Shown: piece after piece, positions 44,066 through 53,735 of the stretch
Position numbering within the stretch: the stretch's first letter is position 1
Layout of the letters: every line of letters begins with the position of its first letter
Assembly (NCBI GenBank): GCA_022772085.1
Contig: JALFBN010000003.1
Location: forward strand, 186,001-250,000
DNA from: Porphyromonas sp.
Lineage (GTDB): Bacteria > Bacteroidota > Bacteroidia > Bacteroidales > Porphyromonadaceae
Reading direction: 5' to 3'
DNA length: 64,000 nucleotides
Program-made: the position numbers and the translations under genes
Notes under the pieces: model-generated
Seen by the model: the letters and a program-made list of their open reading frames with translations, nothing else
Databases searched by the model: none
Told to the model about the DNA's origin: nothing

Positions 44066-44679
44066 AGCTGTGCCTCCTTTTCCTTACGTTCACGTTCTTC
44101 TATATTGGCACGCATGATCTTCTGGGAAGACTTAGAGAGACTCTCCTCATCCTCAAGATAACGTTTGATCTTGCGAATTGCATCTCGATACCCAGGGATC
44201 TGTACTTTCTCAAAAAGATTCACTTTTTGAGTCGTTTTCTTACGCGCATACTCTAGGAATTCTAGTTTAAGACCTAAGAACTCAGCCTCGATACCGGTAG
44301 TAGCGAGGACCTTGAGTAACTCTAATCCTTCTGAAAACCACGAAGGGGAATTGAACAAACTAAATGGCTTCACCTCAAAGTCTATCTGATCCAAAACGGG
44401 AACAATAACCCCTGCAATCTTCTTGGTCGATAGTTTGACATCCTTAACGGATATAAGCTCTGGATTAAACTCATTCCAAAGCCCTACCATATGCTGGTAG
44501 CTGGAGATACCATCTTCTAGCTTCTGTTCCAATTTCACCACTTCGTCCTTCGTCTTCTTCACTTCAAGGCGCAGCGCACTCTCCTTACTTTTGATTGTAG
44601 GAAGGGTACGCACTCGCATCTTGAGCTGCTTCTCCTGCTGATGGAGCGAAGTTTTATTGTATTGAAACTTTATAGCCAT
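44062..44679 (-). CDS. ntpD: V-type ATP synthase subunit D (central stalk)
   Basis: 205 aa, almost entirely helical and rich in Lys, Glu and Leu, as expected for the rotating shaft (QYNKTSLHQQEKQLKMRVRT at the N-terminus, LEYARKKTTQKVNLFE near the C-terminus). It couples hydrolysis in A3B3 to the K ring. It lies 13 nt after subunit B and overlaps subunit I by 4 nt. Confidence 0.93.
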   Translation of the reverse strand: MAIKFQYNKTSLHQQEKQLKMRVRTLPTIKSKESALRLEVKKTKDEVVKLEQKLEDGISSYQHMVGLWNEFNPELISVKDVKLSTKKIAGVIVPVLDQIDFEVKPFSLFNSPSWFSEGLELLKVLATTGIEAEFLGLKLEFLEYARKKTTQKVNLFEKVQIPGYRDAIRKIKRYLEDEESLSKSSQKIMRANIEERERKEKEAQL

Positions 44680-44692
44680 GACTATCTAATTA

Positions 44693-46024
44693 TCAGGCAT
44701 TTTTGTTACCAACCCAATACTTCTCAACGAGAGACTGTTTGATATTTACCTCCGTCTGAGTAAAGTGCTTCCCGAAAAGATTCCAAGCAATATCAAGCAT
44801 TTCTGTTGTATCAACATTAACGTCAATAGCAAGGAGTTGGCGAGAATAGTCATCAGCAAAGGCAAGGGAACGGTTGTCATAATCTGTAAGATCAAAACCA
44901 TTTTCCATCTTGGTCTGAGCATTAGCCGCATCCGAAAATAGTCGTACCGCAGCATTCATTACCTGAGGGTGGTCTTCTCGAGTTTTCTTACCGATAACCA
45001 ATTGTTTCAAACGAGAGAGTGAACGGAATGGGTCAATGATCACCTTACCTACGTTGCTATCTCGACGAAGGTACAACTGACCCTCCGTAATATACCCTGT
45101 ATTATCAGGAACGGCATGAGTAATATCACCGCCACTCAACGTCGTCACAGCAATAATCGTGATAGAACCTCCATCGGGGAATTGTACAGCCTTCTCATAG
45201 ATCTTTGCTAGATCTGAGTAAATCGAACCTGGCATAGAGTCCTTTGAAGGAATCTGATCCATACGGTTAGACACAATTGCCAAAGCATCGGCGTAGTTGG
45301 TCATGTCGGTGAGGAGGACAAGCACCTTTTCGTTTTTCTCTACCGCGAAGTACTCTGCAGCCGTTAGAGCCATATCTGGGATCAGAAGACGCTCTACGGA
45401 TGGGTCTTCGGTCGTATTGATAAAACTTACAATACGATCCAATGCTCCGGCATTACTAAATGTGTTCTTAAAGAACAAATAGTCATCGTTAGTCATACCC
45501 ATACCTCCAAGAATGATCTTATCACTCTTAGCGCGCATGGCCACCATAGCCATTACCTCATTAAAGGGTTGGTCAGGGTCTGTGAAAAATGGGATCTTTT
45601 GTCCTGTCACCAAGGTATTGTTAAGGTCAATACCAGCAATACCCGTGGCAATAAGTTCTGAAGGTTGCTTACGACGCACGGGATTCACCGAAGGACCACC
45701 GATCTCGACTTCGCGACCTTCGGGTTGAGCCCCACCATCGATGGGAAGACCATAAGCGTTAAAGAAGCGTCCTGCAAGCTGTTCGCTCACCTTGAGTGTT
45801 GGAGCTTTACCGAGGAATACAACCTCCGCATTCGTAGGAATACCTTCAGTCCCCTCAAATACCTGCAAAGTAACTTCATCGCCAATTATCTTTACAACCT
45901 GAGCCATACGCCCATGTATTGTAGCCAACTCGTCATTACCAACACCTGTCGCATTGAGCATACAGGTCGCCTTGGTAACATTCGAAATTTTCGTATATAT
46001 CTTTTTGAAAGCCTGTGTTGCCAT
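44693..46024 (-). CDS. ntpB: V-type ATP synthase subunit B (non-catalytic)
   Basis: 443 aa. Alternates with subunit A in the A3B3 hexamer. Features: an N-terminal beta barrel, LIATGIAGIDLNNTLVTGQK where A has its P-loop (the site is degenerate as normal for B), LLTDMTNYADALAIVSNRMD, and the conserved GSITIIAVTTLSGGDITH region. The order A then B is standard. Confidence 0.96.
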   Translation of the reverse strand: MATQAFKKIYTKISNVTKATCMLNATGVGNDELATIHGRMAQVVKIIGDEVTLQVFEGTEGIPTNAEVVFLGKAPTLKVSEQLAGRFFNAYGLPIDGGAQPEGREVEIGGPSVNPVRRKQPSELIATGIAGIDLNNTLVTGQKIPFFTDPDQPFNEVMAMVAMRAKSDKIILGGMGMTNDDYLFFKNTFSNAGALDRIVSFINTTEDPSVERLLIPDMALTAAEYFAVEKNEKVLVLLTDMTNYADALAIVSNRMDQIPSKDSMPGSIYSDLAKIYEKAVQFPDGGSITIIAVTTLSGGDITHAVPDNTGYITEGQLYLRRDSNVGKVIIDPFRSLSRLKQLVIGKKTREDHPQVMNAAVRLFSDAANAQTKMENGFDLTDYDNRSLAFADDYSRQLLAIDVNVDTTEMLDIAWNLFGKHFTQTEVNIKQSLVEKYWVGNKNA

Positions 46025-46068
46025 ACTTTTATTATCTCTCTACAAGTTCTTTTTTACAACCACTAAAA

Positions 46069-47820
46069 TTACTTGCCTTCTTTGACGATCATTTCTTCAC
46101 ATTGTGCCTGATACTTCTTGAAGTCCTCACTCTCAAACTCGGAATAGTTCATCTGCTTGAGCACATTGATGAGGTTCTTAAAGAAGACGGTTACTTGATT
46201 GAAGTCGTCAAAATCAAACTCTGTATGACAAATCTTCGTTACAAGATCGAGCATATACTTCTGACGTACAAGAGGAGAGTTACAGTCAATATCATCGAAT
46301 GCGTCTTGCTGAAGGATCACAAAGTCTATCAGCTCAGCTTTCCAGAAAATCACATGATACACCACAGGCACTCCGTCATCACCAAGAATATTGATCTGTT
46401 CGGAAATTTCCTTTCCTCGTTGCAAACGCATCTTGACCTCATTAACCTTTTCAAGCCAATCAGGTGCAATGTGTTGAGATATATACTCTTGGAACTCGGG
46501 ATATTCGAGATATTTAGAGTAACTATCAATAGGATTCACAGCCGGGTAACGCTTACGGTCAGCACGTTCCTGCTCGAGGGCATAGAAACAGCGAGCCACC
46601 TTCTTTGTATTTTCAGTTACAGGTTCTTTAAGGTTACCCCCTGCAGGGGACACGGTACCTATAAATGTTACAGACCCCGTCTTGCCATTTTTGAGGTAAA
46701 CGAATCCCGAGCGAGCATAAAAGTTTGCAACAATTGCTGAAAGCTCCATAGGGAATGCATCGGGTCCAGGCAACTCTTCAAGGCGGTTCGACATTTCACG
46801 AAGAGCTTGAGCCCAACGAGAGGTGGAGTCTGCCATCAGTAGTACACGAAGACCCATCGTACGGTAATACTCTGCAATAGTCATTGCCGTATACACAGAT
46901 GCTTCACGAGCAGCAACAGGCATGTTAGAGGTATTAGCGATAATAATTGTACGCTCCATCAGTTTACGTCCCGTGTGAGCATCTACGAGTTCAGGGAACT
47001 CTGCAAATATTTCCACAACCTCATTAGCACGCTCACCACAAGCAGCCATGATCACGATATCAGCTTCGGCTTGCTTAGAAATAGCGTGCTGCAAAACAGT
47101 CTTACCCGTACCGAAAGGTCCAGGAATAAACCCCGTACCACCCTCTACAATGGGGTTCAAGGTATCAAGAGTACGTACCCCTGTTTCTAGGAGTTTGAAT
47201 GGACGTGGTTTCTCTGCATAACAAGGGATAGCCTTTTTTACAGGCCACTTCTGAATCATCGTCACAGAGTGTTTTTCCCCATTCTTATCTTCCAAAACAG
47301 CCATCTCCTCATCTGCACGATATTTACCTGCAGACTTTAGGCTGACTATCTTATACTGACCTTCAAAAACAAAGGGTACCATGATCTTGTGAGGTTGATA
47401 GTTTTCATCAACTTCCCCAAGCCAATCTCCGGCTTCTACAATATCGCCAACCTTTGCTAAGGGCTTGTAATCCCAAAGTTTATCCTGTTCAAGAGGATAG
47501 GTATAGGTTCCTCGTTGGAGGAAAATCCCATCCATTTTGTCGAGGTCATTTTGCAGACCATCAAAGTTTTTGGAAAGAAGACCAGGACCCAATGTTACCT
47601 CAAGCATATGCCCTGCAAACTCAGCAACATCACCAACCTTCATTCCACGAGTACTCTCAAACACCTGCACAAACACCTTTGCACCGATGATCTTGATTAC
47701 CTCACTCATCAGGTGAGTTTCACCCACCGTGATAAAGCAAATTTCGTTTTGAGAAACAGGTCCATCTACCTCCACTGTTACAAGGTTGGACACAATCCCC
47801 TTAACAATTCCTTTTGTCAT
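46069..47820 (-). CDS. ntpA: V-type ATP synthase subunit A (catalytic)
   Basis: 583 aa from the ATG at 47820 (MTKGIVKGIVSNLVTVEVDG); the track start 12 codons upstream has no match. The P-loop is GPFGTGKTVLQ and the later motif LMADSTSRWAQALREMSNRL is diagnostic. The A-type bulge domain is present around residues 110-200. It hydrolyses or makes ATP with the interface of subunit B. Confidence 0.97.
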   Translation of the reverse strand: MTKGIVKGIVSNLVTVEVDGPVSQNEICFITVGETHLMSEVIKIIGAKVFVQVFESTRGMKVGDVAEFAGHMLEVTLGPGLLSKNFDGLQNDLDKMDGIFLQRGTYTYPLEQDKLWDYKPLAKVGDIVEAGDWLGEVDENYQPHKIMVPFVFEGQYKIVSLKSAGKYRADEEMAVLEDKNGEKHSVTMIQKWPVKKAIPCYAEKPRPFKLLETGVRTLDTLNPIVEGGTGFIPGPFGTGKTVLQHAISKQAEADIVIMAACGERANEVVEIFAEFPELVDAHTGRKLMERTIIIANTSNMPVAAREASVYTAMTIAEYYRTMGLRVLLMADSTSRWAQALREMSNRLEELPGPDAFPMELSAIVANFYARSGFVYLKNGKTGSVTFIGTVSPAGGNLKEPVTENTKKVARCFYALEQERADRKRYPAVNPIDSYSKYLEYPEFQEYISQHIAPDWLEKVNEVKMRLQRGKEISEQINILGDDGVPVVYHVIFWKAELIDFVILQQDAFDDIDCNSPLVRQKYMLDLVTKICHTEFDFDDFNQVTVFFKNLINVLKQMNYSEFESEDFKKYQAQCEEMIVKEGK

Positions 47821-47827
47821 GGATATA

Positions 47828-48742
47828 TTATTTCTTTTGATTTCTCTTAAACTCATTCAGAGAGTTATTACTCTCTTTTTTGAGCGTTGCTACAATGGAT
47901 CGGAAGGTCTCCTCTCCTGTTTTTTCATTAAGTTCTGTCCAGCGTTCTATAATGCGGAGTTGCAAGTAATAAGCCAGGATAGACTCTACATTAAAAGTAC
48001 GATCAAGCACTCGATCCTCTAACCAATTCCATTTAAGAACATCAAGCATCCGTTCTCTTCGAGTAATATCCGTTTCATTTTGCACAGAAGTCAAAGCGGA
48101 AATATAGGGCATCTCCTCTTCCGATATACCAAAATGAGTTGTAGTAGCCCCGGAAGTACGAAGCTTTTCCTCAACCTCAGAGGCTCCAACAATATACTCT
48201 TCAGGATTCCAACCAAAATTGCGACTGGTGAAAGCGGCAAATACATTTTTCACATCTAGATTGAGTCGAGACCACTCTGCCACAAACTTATTTTTAGAGG
48301 CAAGAGCAAACTCCGAGTAGTAGAAATCTGCTAACTTATCTTCTAGATGAACAGGCCAAGTGCGTTTCTCTTGATCATCATTATCGTCATCCTCCTCTTG
48401 CTTCTCTACGACAAAAGTCTCTAGAAAGGAAACCATATATTGGGGAAGACCATGCTTGGGGACTCTCGTTCCTTTTTTGAGTGCAGAAAGTACACTCTCA
48501 ACATCCCCATAGGAGAACATTTGAGGCTGTACAGCATCTTCTAAAGCTCTTTCAGCATCCTCTAGATACTTGATGAGGAATCTATTTTCCTCTTCCCATC
48601 GGAGGATTTCCAGTAACCTCCAATCGCCCGAGGTCAGGACTTCTCGGAGTTCCTCTATGAAAGACTGGGAAGAGAATGGAAGTTTTCTATCATCTACACC
48701 AATATTGGGTAACCCCGATATTGTGGCGTAATATTTTGCCAT
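47828..48742 (-). CDS. DUF2764 family protein of V-type ATPase operon
   Basis: 304 aa, mostly helical, with the family N-terminus KYYATISGLPNIGVDDRKL. The gene is always found between subunits E and A in Bacteroidetes V-ATPase operons. Subunit C (d) normally occupies this kind of place, and no separate C gene is seen, so a C-like role is a fair guess. It lies 7 nt before the chosen subunit A start and 5 nt after subunit E. Confidence 0.87.
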   Translation of the reverse strand: MAKYYATISGLPNIGVDDRKLPFSSQSFIEELREVLTSGDWRLLEILRWEEENRFLIKYLEDAERALEDAVQPQMFSYGDVESVLSALKKGTRVPKHGLPQYMVSFLETFVVEKQEEDDDNDDQEKRTWPVHLEDKLADFYYSEFALASKNKFVAEWSRLNLDVKNVFAAFTSRNFGWNPEEYIVGASEVEEKLRTSGATTTHFGISEEEMPYISALTSVQNETDITRRERMLDVLKWNWLEDRVLDRTFNVESILAYYLQLRIIERWTELNEKTGEETFRSIVATLKKESNNSLNEFKRNQKK

Positions 48743-48747
48743 AACAA

Positions 48748-49341
48748 TTATTGGAATAGCAATTCTACAAGACGAGGACGCAAGAACCCTTGGAAGAACA
48801 CCTTAAGATCTTCTTCTCCAAATTGAATCTTATAAGAGCCATCTGCGGGTTTCAGTACGAAGTTCGTAGCCAAACCGGCGACTTCTTTGATTTCGATACC
48901 ACCGTCAAGAAGGTTCTTAGCATTAGCCGTAAAATACTCTTCCAAACTTCTGGCATCGGCAGTCTCTATTACAACATCTGATCCGGGAGTCCAATTTTCT
49001 ACAACTCTTCGGATTACCTCACGCATAAAGTTAGGATCCTCTACGGTGGCCTTCACATTATTCTGGACAACTTTGTCCGTAATGCAATTAGTCACGGCAC
49101 CTTTCAATGCCTCCAGCGTTTGGGCTGCATAAAGTTTGAGTTCAGACTCTGTGTTTTTCTTAAGCTCCCCTGCTCTTTTTTCAGCATCTTGAATGATCCG
49201 TTCTGCTTCCAACTTGGCTTGACTGATCATTTCATCACTTCTAGATTGAGCATCGGCAACGAGTCTGTCAGCTTCTAGCTTACCTTTTTCAACTCCTTCA
49301 TTGAAAATCTTATCGGTTAGTTCCCGAATCTTAGCATCCAT
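48748..49341 (-). CDS. ntpE: V-type ATP synthase subunit E (peripheral stalk)
   Basis: 197 aa. A long charged N-terminal helix (DADRLVADAQSRSDEMI-like heptads; AQSRSDEMISQAKLEAERII) is followed by a globular C-terminal domain. It anchors the catalytic head to subunit I. First gene of the operon, with a promoter-like site upstream at 49444-49471. Confidence 0.93.
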   Translation of the reverse strand: MDAKIRELTDKIFNEGVEKGKLEADRLVADAQSRSDEMISQAKLEAERIIQDAEKRAGELKKNTESELKLYAAQTLEALKGAVTNCITDKVVQNNVKATVEDPNFMREVIRRVVENWTPGSDVVIETADARSLEEYFTANAKNLLDGGIEIKEVAGLATNFVLKPADGSYKIQFGEEDLKVFFQGFLRPRLVELLFQ

Positions 49342-49443
49342 ATTTTATCTATGTTATAATTTGTATTCCCTTTTACAATTAAAATGACCAGCCCCCATCC
49401 TTCTTGAAAGGAGGTACAGGAGATATAATTACCAAGTCCCGGG

Positions 49444-49471
49444 CAAAGGTACAATAAAACCTTGATTCAAA
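49444..49471 (-). promoter_or_regulatory. Putative promoter of the V-type ATPase operon
   Basis: On the minus strand TTTG (49471-49468), 16 nt, TACCTTTG (49451-49444). The -7 box is a perfect match; the spacing is a few bases short. The leader would be about 100 nt. Confidence 0.5.
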
Positions 49472-49540
49472 AGCTTATTTCGCAGTAATCGGATCATGAA
49501 TAAAACCTATTCTTATTTAACAAAAAAGAAGTAATACAAC

Positions 49541-50524
49541 TTATTTCACGTACTTAATGTAATCCCCATAGCCACTTTCTTCCATTTTAGCCAATGGAAT
49601 AAAGCGAATTGCTGAACTATTGATACAGTAGCGCTCGCCACCCAACTCCTTCGGACCATCTTCAAATACGTGTCCGAGGTGGCTGTCCGAGGACTTACTG
49701 CGAACCTCGACACGAACCATCCCATGTGAACGATCTGTACGCTCTACCACTAAATTTTCAGATATGGGACGAGCGAAAGCAGGCCACCCACAAGCACTCT
49801 CAAACTTATCTGAAGACACAAACAAAGGGGTACCGTCCACGACATCCACATAAATTCCCTTCTCAAAATGATTGAAATAAGCATTTTGGAATGGAGGCTC
49901 TGTACCATTTTCTTGCGTTACGAAAAACTGCATGGGAGTTAAAGTCTTCCGCAAGGCATCCTTATCCACATACCGTTTAGCATGAGCTTGCACGATCTTA
50001 TGCTTCCCAATGTGGCAGTACCCCGCTGGATTTTTACGCAAGTAGTTTTGGTGATAGGGCTCTGCTGGATAAAAGTTTTCCAGCGGAATACACTCTACGG
50101 CAATAGGTTTATCATACTGATGCGACAACGAATCAAGCATCTCTTTCGCTACCAATTCATCCTCTATCGTTGTATAATAGATCCCCGTTCTGTATTGCCG
50201 CCCTACATCGTGACCTTGACGATTTACAGAGGTCGGATCGATAACCTCAAAATAAAGTTGTAAAATAAATTTGAGCGGAGACTTCGTAGCATCGTATTGA
50301 ATGCGAATAGTCTCGGCATAATCTGTATCGGTATCCTCATAACGAGGGTTGGGACGCATACTATTGGCATACCCAACCTCTGTTTCTTGTACACCATAGA
50401 CTCCCTCAAAATAACTCTGCATACCCCAAAAGCATCCTCCTGCAAGATAAATGGTCTTGATAGAATCTTGGGATGGGGTAACTTGGTGCATATCGGCTGT
50501 TAAGGTTTGATTTACGATCATCAT
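49541..50524 (-). CDS. msrAB: Bifunctional peptide methionine sulfoxide reductase MsrA/MsrB
   Basis: 327 aa. The N-terminal MsrA domain carries the active-site GGCFWGMQSYFEG (reduces S-sulfoxides). The C-terminal MsrB domain (about residues 185-327) has SACGWPAFARP and the catalytic Cys in GERYCINSSAIRF (reduces R-sulfoxides). No signal peptide is obvious, so cytoplasmic. It repairs oxidised proteins, as expected in an anaerobe exposed to air. Either of two adjacent ATG codons may be the start. Confidence 0.96.
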   Translation of the reverse strand: MMIVNQTLTADMHQVTPSQDSIKTIYLAGGCFWGMQSYFEGVYGVQETEVGYANSMRPNPRYEDTDTDYAETIRIQYDATKSPLKFILQLYFEVIDPTSVNRQGHDVGRQYRTGIYYTTIEDELVAKEMLDSLSHQYDKPIAVECIPLENFYPAEPYHQNYLRKNPAGYCHIGKHKIVQAHAKRYVDKDALRKTLTPMQFFVTQENGTEPPFQNAYFNHFEKGIYVDVVDGTPLFVSSDKFESACGWPAFARPISENLVVERTDRSHGMVRVEVRSKSSDSHLGHVFEDGPKELGGERYCINSSAIRFIPLAKMEESGYGDYIKYVK

Positions 50525-50548
50525 AGCAATATTTGTTAATGTGAAAAT

Positions 50549-51823
50549 TTAGTGAGGTAGTATTGAATAAATGGATTCGAACCAAAACCCAGGATAACTC
50601 TTGGTTACCACAGAAGAATCAGTATATTCCATAGAGGGGAAATAAATACTTGCAATAGACCAAGCCATAGCTATACGATGATCTTCTGCTGTATCTACGA
50701 GAATTTTCTTTTGTGGATCTATCGGATGATAAACGCCATTCCACGATAGGCGATTCTCCTCTTCATGAAGATGAAAACCGAGGAGTGCAGCCGTCTTAAC
50801 CATCTGTTTGATCCGATTGGATTCCTTTGCTCTTAGCCCTGCAATACCTTTCATAACAAACGGTTGTCTACGCATAAGTGCCGTTACGACCAGGGTTGGT
50901 ATCAGATCTGGTGTTTCGGCCAAGTGTTCTGGAGTATAACAAACCAAACGTTGTACTTCGAGAGGCATCAGTTCGAGACCTCCTCCCTCCAAAAATCGAG
51001 TTTTAACACCAAGCGGTCTCATGAGTCCGACAATAGCACGATCCCCTTGCTTATCAGAGGCTTTTAGGTGAGGGATAATAATCGGCTTCCGAGCAACGGA
51101 ACACCAACCAAAAGCGTACGACGCGGCACTCCAGTCATACTCCAGATCGTGAGCCATAGCCATGATCGCTTCAGGGCTGTAAGGAATAGGCTTCACAACC
51201 ACACCCTCCTGAGTGTTAAACCATTGGGATCCAGCCTCTCTCATCATGGAAAGCGTTAAGTCTATATAGGGTCGACTATTGCGATCTTGTGGCAAGAGAG
51301 GAATTCCGAAAGAGGTCGAAAAGTAGGGAGCTATCATCAAAAGAGCACTAATATATTGGCTACTTTCAGCCTCAAAATCTTCGGATAAAATACCTCCCTG
51401 CAATTTTTTTTGGGGAGGATAGATCGTTAAAGGGGTATGTTCATTCTTAGGGGTCCACTCTCCATCTATATGAGCACCTAACAATCTCAACTGCTCAATC
51501 AATGGGAGCAGAGGTCTATTTTTTAGGCGTTCGGTTCCCGTTATTTGCAATGGTTTACTCGTCAGTACCGATGCCAATGCCGTAACAAAGCGCAAGACAG
51601 TACCTGCAGCGCCCACATTGACAATGGGAAGGGCATCACACAAGGGAGCTTGAATCTCCTGAAGGACTTGATGCATGATGTGTATATCATCTGCACAATC
51701 TTCCCAATTGTATCGTTGGATTATAATCTGACTAACTTGGGGTAAAACTCCAGCTAGGGATGCCATAATCAACAAGCGGTTGGCATTACTCTTCGCTATA
51801 GGTAAATGCTTTAGCTGTTCCAT
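50549..51823 (-). CDS. aroA: 3-phosphoshikimate 1-carboxyvinyltransferase (EPSP synthase)
   Basis: 424 aa. Sixth step of the shikimate pathway (shikimate-3-phosphate plus PEP). Family motifs: VGAAGTVLRFVTAL, KNRPLLPLIEQLRLLGA, ESSQYISALLMIAP, the catalytic Asp in DYDWSAASYAFGW-like YDWSAASYAF, and LRAKESNRIKQM. It lies 24 nt upstream of the msrAB start and 42 nt after the ABC exporter. Confidence 0.93.
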   Translation of the reverse strand: MEQLKHLPIAKSNANRLLIMASLAGVLPQVSQIIIQRYNWEDCADDIHIMHQVLQEIQAPLCDALPIVNVGAAGTVLRFVTALASVLTSKPLQITGTERLKNRPLLPLIEQLRLLGAHIDGEWTPKNEHTPLTIYPPQKKLQGGILSEDFEAESSQYISALLMIAPYFSTSFGIPLLPQDRNSRPYIDLTLSMMREAGSQWFNTQEGVVVKPIPYSPEAIMAMAHDLEYDWSAASYAFGWCSVARKPIIIPHLKASDKQGDRAIVGLMRPLGVKTRFLEGGGLELMPLEVQRLVCYTPEHLAETPDLIPTLVVTALMRRQPFVMKGIAGLRAKESNRIKQMVKTAALLGFHLHEEENRLSWNGVYHPIDPQKKILVDTAEDHRIAMAWSIASIYFPSMEYTDSSVVTKSYPGFWFESIYSILPH

Positions 51824-51865
51824 AAAGAATCATTCAAATTAAAGTTAAGGTATATGGGGTATTTG

Positions 51866-53722
51866 TTAGGGGGCTATCTGTAATCTATATAATCGGGCAT
51901 AAGCCCCATTTTGAGCCAAAAGATCTTCATGGGTTCCTTGCTCTACAATCGTACCCTGATCCAATACGCAGATAAGATCTGCATGCACGATGGTCGAAAG
52001 GCGATGCGCAATAACGATGGTTGTACGATCTTGTAACAGATGCTCTATGGCCTCCTGTACCAGTCGTTCGCTCTCATTATCTAGAGCTGAGGTCGCTTCA
52101 TCAAAGATCAATATCTGAGGATTTTTGAGGATGGCTCGAGCAATGCTGAGACGCTGCCTCTCACCTCCACTTAATTTGTTACCTCGATCCCCAATATTTG
52201 TGTTATAGCCATCAGGGAGTCGTTCGATAAAGTGATGCGCATTAGCGATAGAGGCTGCATCATACACCTCTTGAGAATCTACCGAAGAAGGGGTAAAAGC
52301 GATGTTATTGTAAACAGTATCGTTAAAAAGGATCGGTTCTTGATTGACATATCCGATCAAACGCCTCAAATCTAGAAGTGCCACTTCGCGAATATCAATA
52401 CCATCGATCAGGATACGTCCCTCTGTTACATCCCAATAACGAGCAACAAGATCAACAAGAGTACTCTTGCCCGACCCGGAGCTACCGACAAGAGCAACAG
52501 TCTGCCCCTTTTGGATCTTGAGATTTAGATGATGAAGTATAGTCTTATCCTCTCTGTACCCAAACGAGACATTTTCCAAACAGATTGACTCCTTAAAATG
52601 CAATGGTTTGCATTCCTTGGGATCCCTTATAGGATTCTCTACATTCAAGATCCGCTCAATTCGTTCCACGGAAGCAAGCCCCTTTTGAACTGAGTAGACT
52701 GCCCGACTCAAATCTTTGGCCGGATTGATAATATTGTAAAATATGATCAGATAGTAGATGAATACGGGAGCTGTAATAACACTACTCCCATCCAAGATCA
52801 AGCTCCCTCCATACCACAATATAATTGCAATTGTAAGAGTGCCCAGCAGTTCACTTACAGGATGTGCTAACTGCTGACGACGATAAACGTGCGAAACTAG
52901 TTTTCGATACTCCTCATTGGACTTGTGAAAACGTGTTTTTATCTTATCCTCAGCAAGAAAGGCCTTGATCACTCGAAGACCTCCGAGAGTCTCTTCCACT
53001 TGCGACATGAGCCCGCCCCAAAGATTTTGACTCTCCAAACTCTGTCTTTTAAGCTTTTTCCCAATAAATCCCATGATATACCCCGCAGGAGGCAATACAA
53101 TCAAGACGAATAGGGTGAGCTGCCAACTCAAAAGCAACAGTGCCGTGAGATATATCATGATCAGGATGGGATTCTTGATGATCACCTCTAAAGAATCAAC
53201 AATCGTCGCCTCCACATCTGTTACGTCTCCCGATATACGAGCCAAAATATCCCCTTTGTGCTCTTCACTCATGAAAGAAAGAGGGAGCTCTGTAATCTTA
53301 TCATTCAGAAGATTGCGTACATCACGTACGACACCCGTTCGAACGGGGATTAAAAGCCATAACCCCAAGTAGTTTATGGACACTCTGGCAAGAGTCATTC
53401 CGACAAGGTAAAGGCAGAGTACTAACAGCGTAACACTAGCCCCATAAGAGGAGATCAATTGCTCTACATAAAAACTAAAGTTATTCATCAGAGCTGCTCC
53501 CCAATCCTCAAGGGAGGAGAATCCCTGAAAAGAAATCTCACTGAGGGGCTTATAAGTGTGTTGCCCCTCCTCCATTCCAAACAAGATGCGCAAAATCGGC
53601 ATGATGAATGAAAAAGAAAGAAGATTGAGCACCGTAGCTATTACATTAGCCCCGATACTCAATCCTAAATAGTGTTTATAAGGAGCTATATACCTCCTAA
53701 TTACTGATCGGTAAGATGCCAT
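51866..53722 (-). CDS. MsbA-like ABC exporter, half-transporter
   Basis: 618 aa. Six transmembrane helices (residues about 20-330) are fused to an ATPase domain: Walker A VGSSGSGKSTL, signature LSGGERQRLSIARAI, Walker B ILIFDEATSALD and the switch His in VIAHRLSTI. It forms a homodimer, most likely moving lipid or lipid A precursor as MsbA does, though substrate cannot be told from sequence. It follows cdsA, a phospholipid gene, which supports a lipid role. Confidence 0.9.
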   Translation of the reverse strand: MASYRSVIRRYIAPYKHYLGLSIGANVIATVLNLLSFSFIMPILRILFGMEEGQHTYKPLSEISFQGFSSLEDWGAALMNNFSFYVEQLISSYGASVTLLVLCLYLVGMTLARVSINYLGLWLLIPVRTGVVRDVRNLLNDKITELPLSFMSEEHKGDILARISGDVTDVEATIVDSLEVIIKNPILIMIYLTALLLLSWQLTLFVLIVLPPAGYIMGFIGKKLKRQSLESQNLWGGLMSQVEETLGGLRVIKAFLAEDKIKTRFHKSNEEYRKLVSHVYRRQQLAHPVSELLGTLTIAIILWYGGSLILDGSSVITAPVFIYYLIIFYNIINPAKDLSRAVYSVQKGLASVERIERILNVENPIRDPKECKPLHFKESICLENVSFGYREDKTILHHLNLKIQKGQTVALVGSSGSGKSTLVDLVARYWDVTEGRILIDGIDIREVALLDLRRLIGYVNQEPILFNDTVYNNIAFTPSSVDSQEVYDAASIANAHHFIERLPDGYNTNIGDRGNKLSGGERQRLSIARAILKNPQILIFDEATSALDNESERLVQEAIEHLLQDRTTIVIAHRLSTIVHADLICVLDQGTIVEQGTHEDLLAQNGAYARLYRLQIAP

Positions 53723-53735
53723 TCAGATATTTACT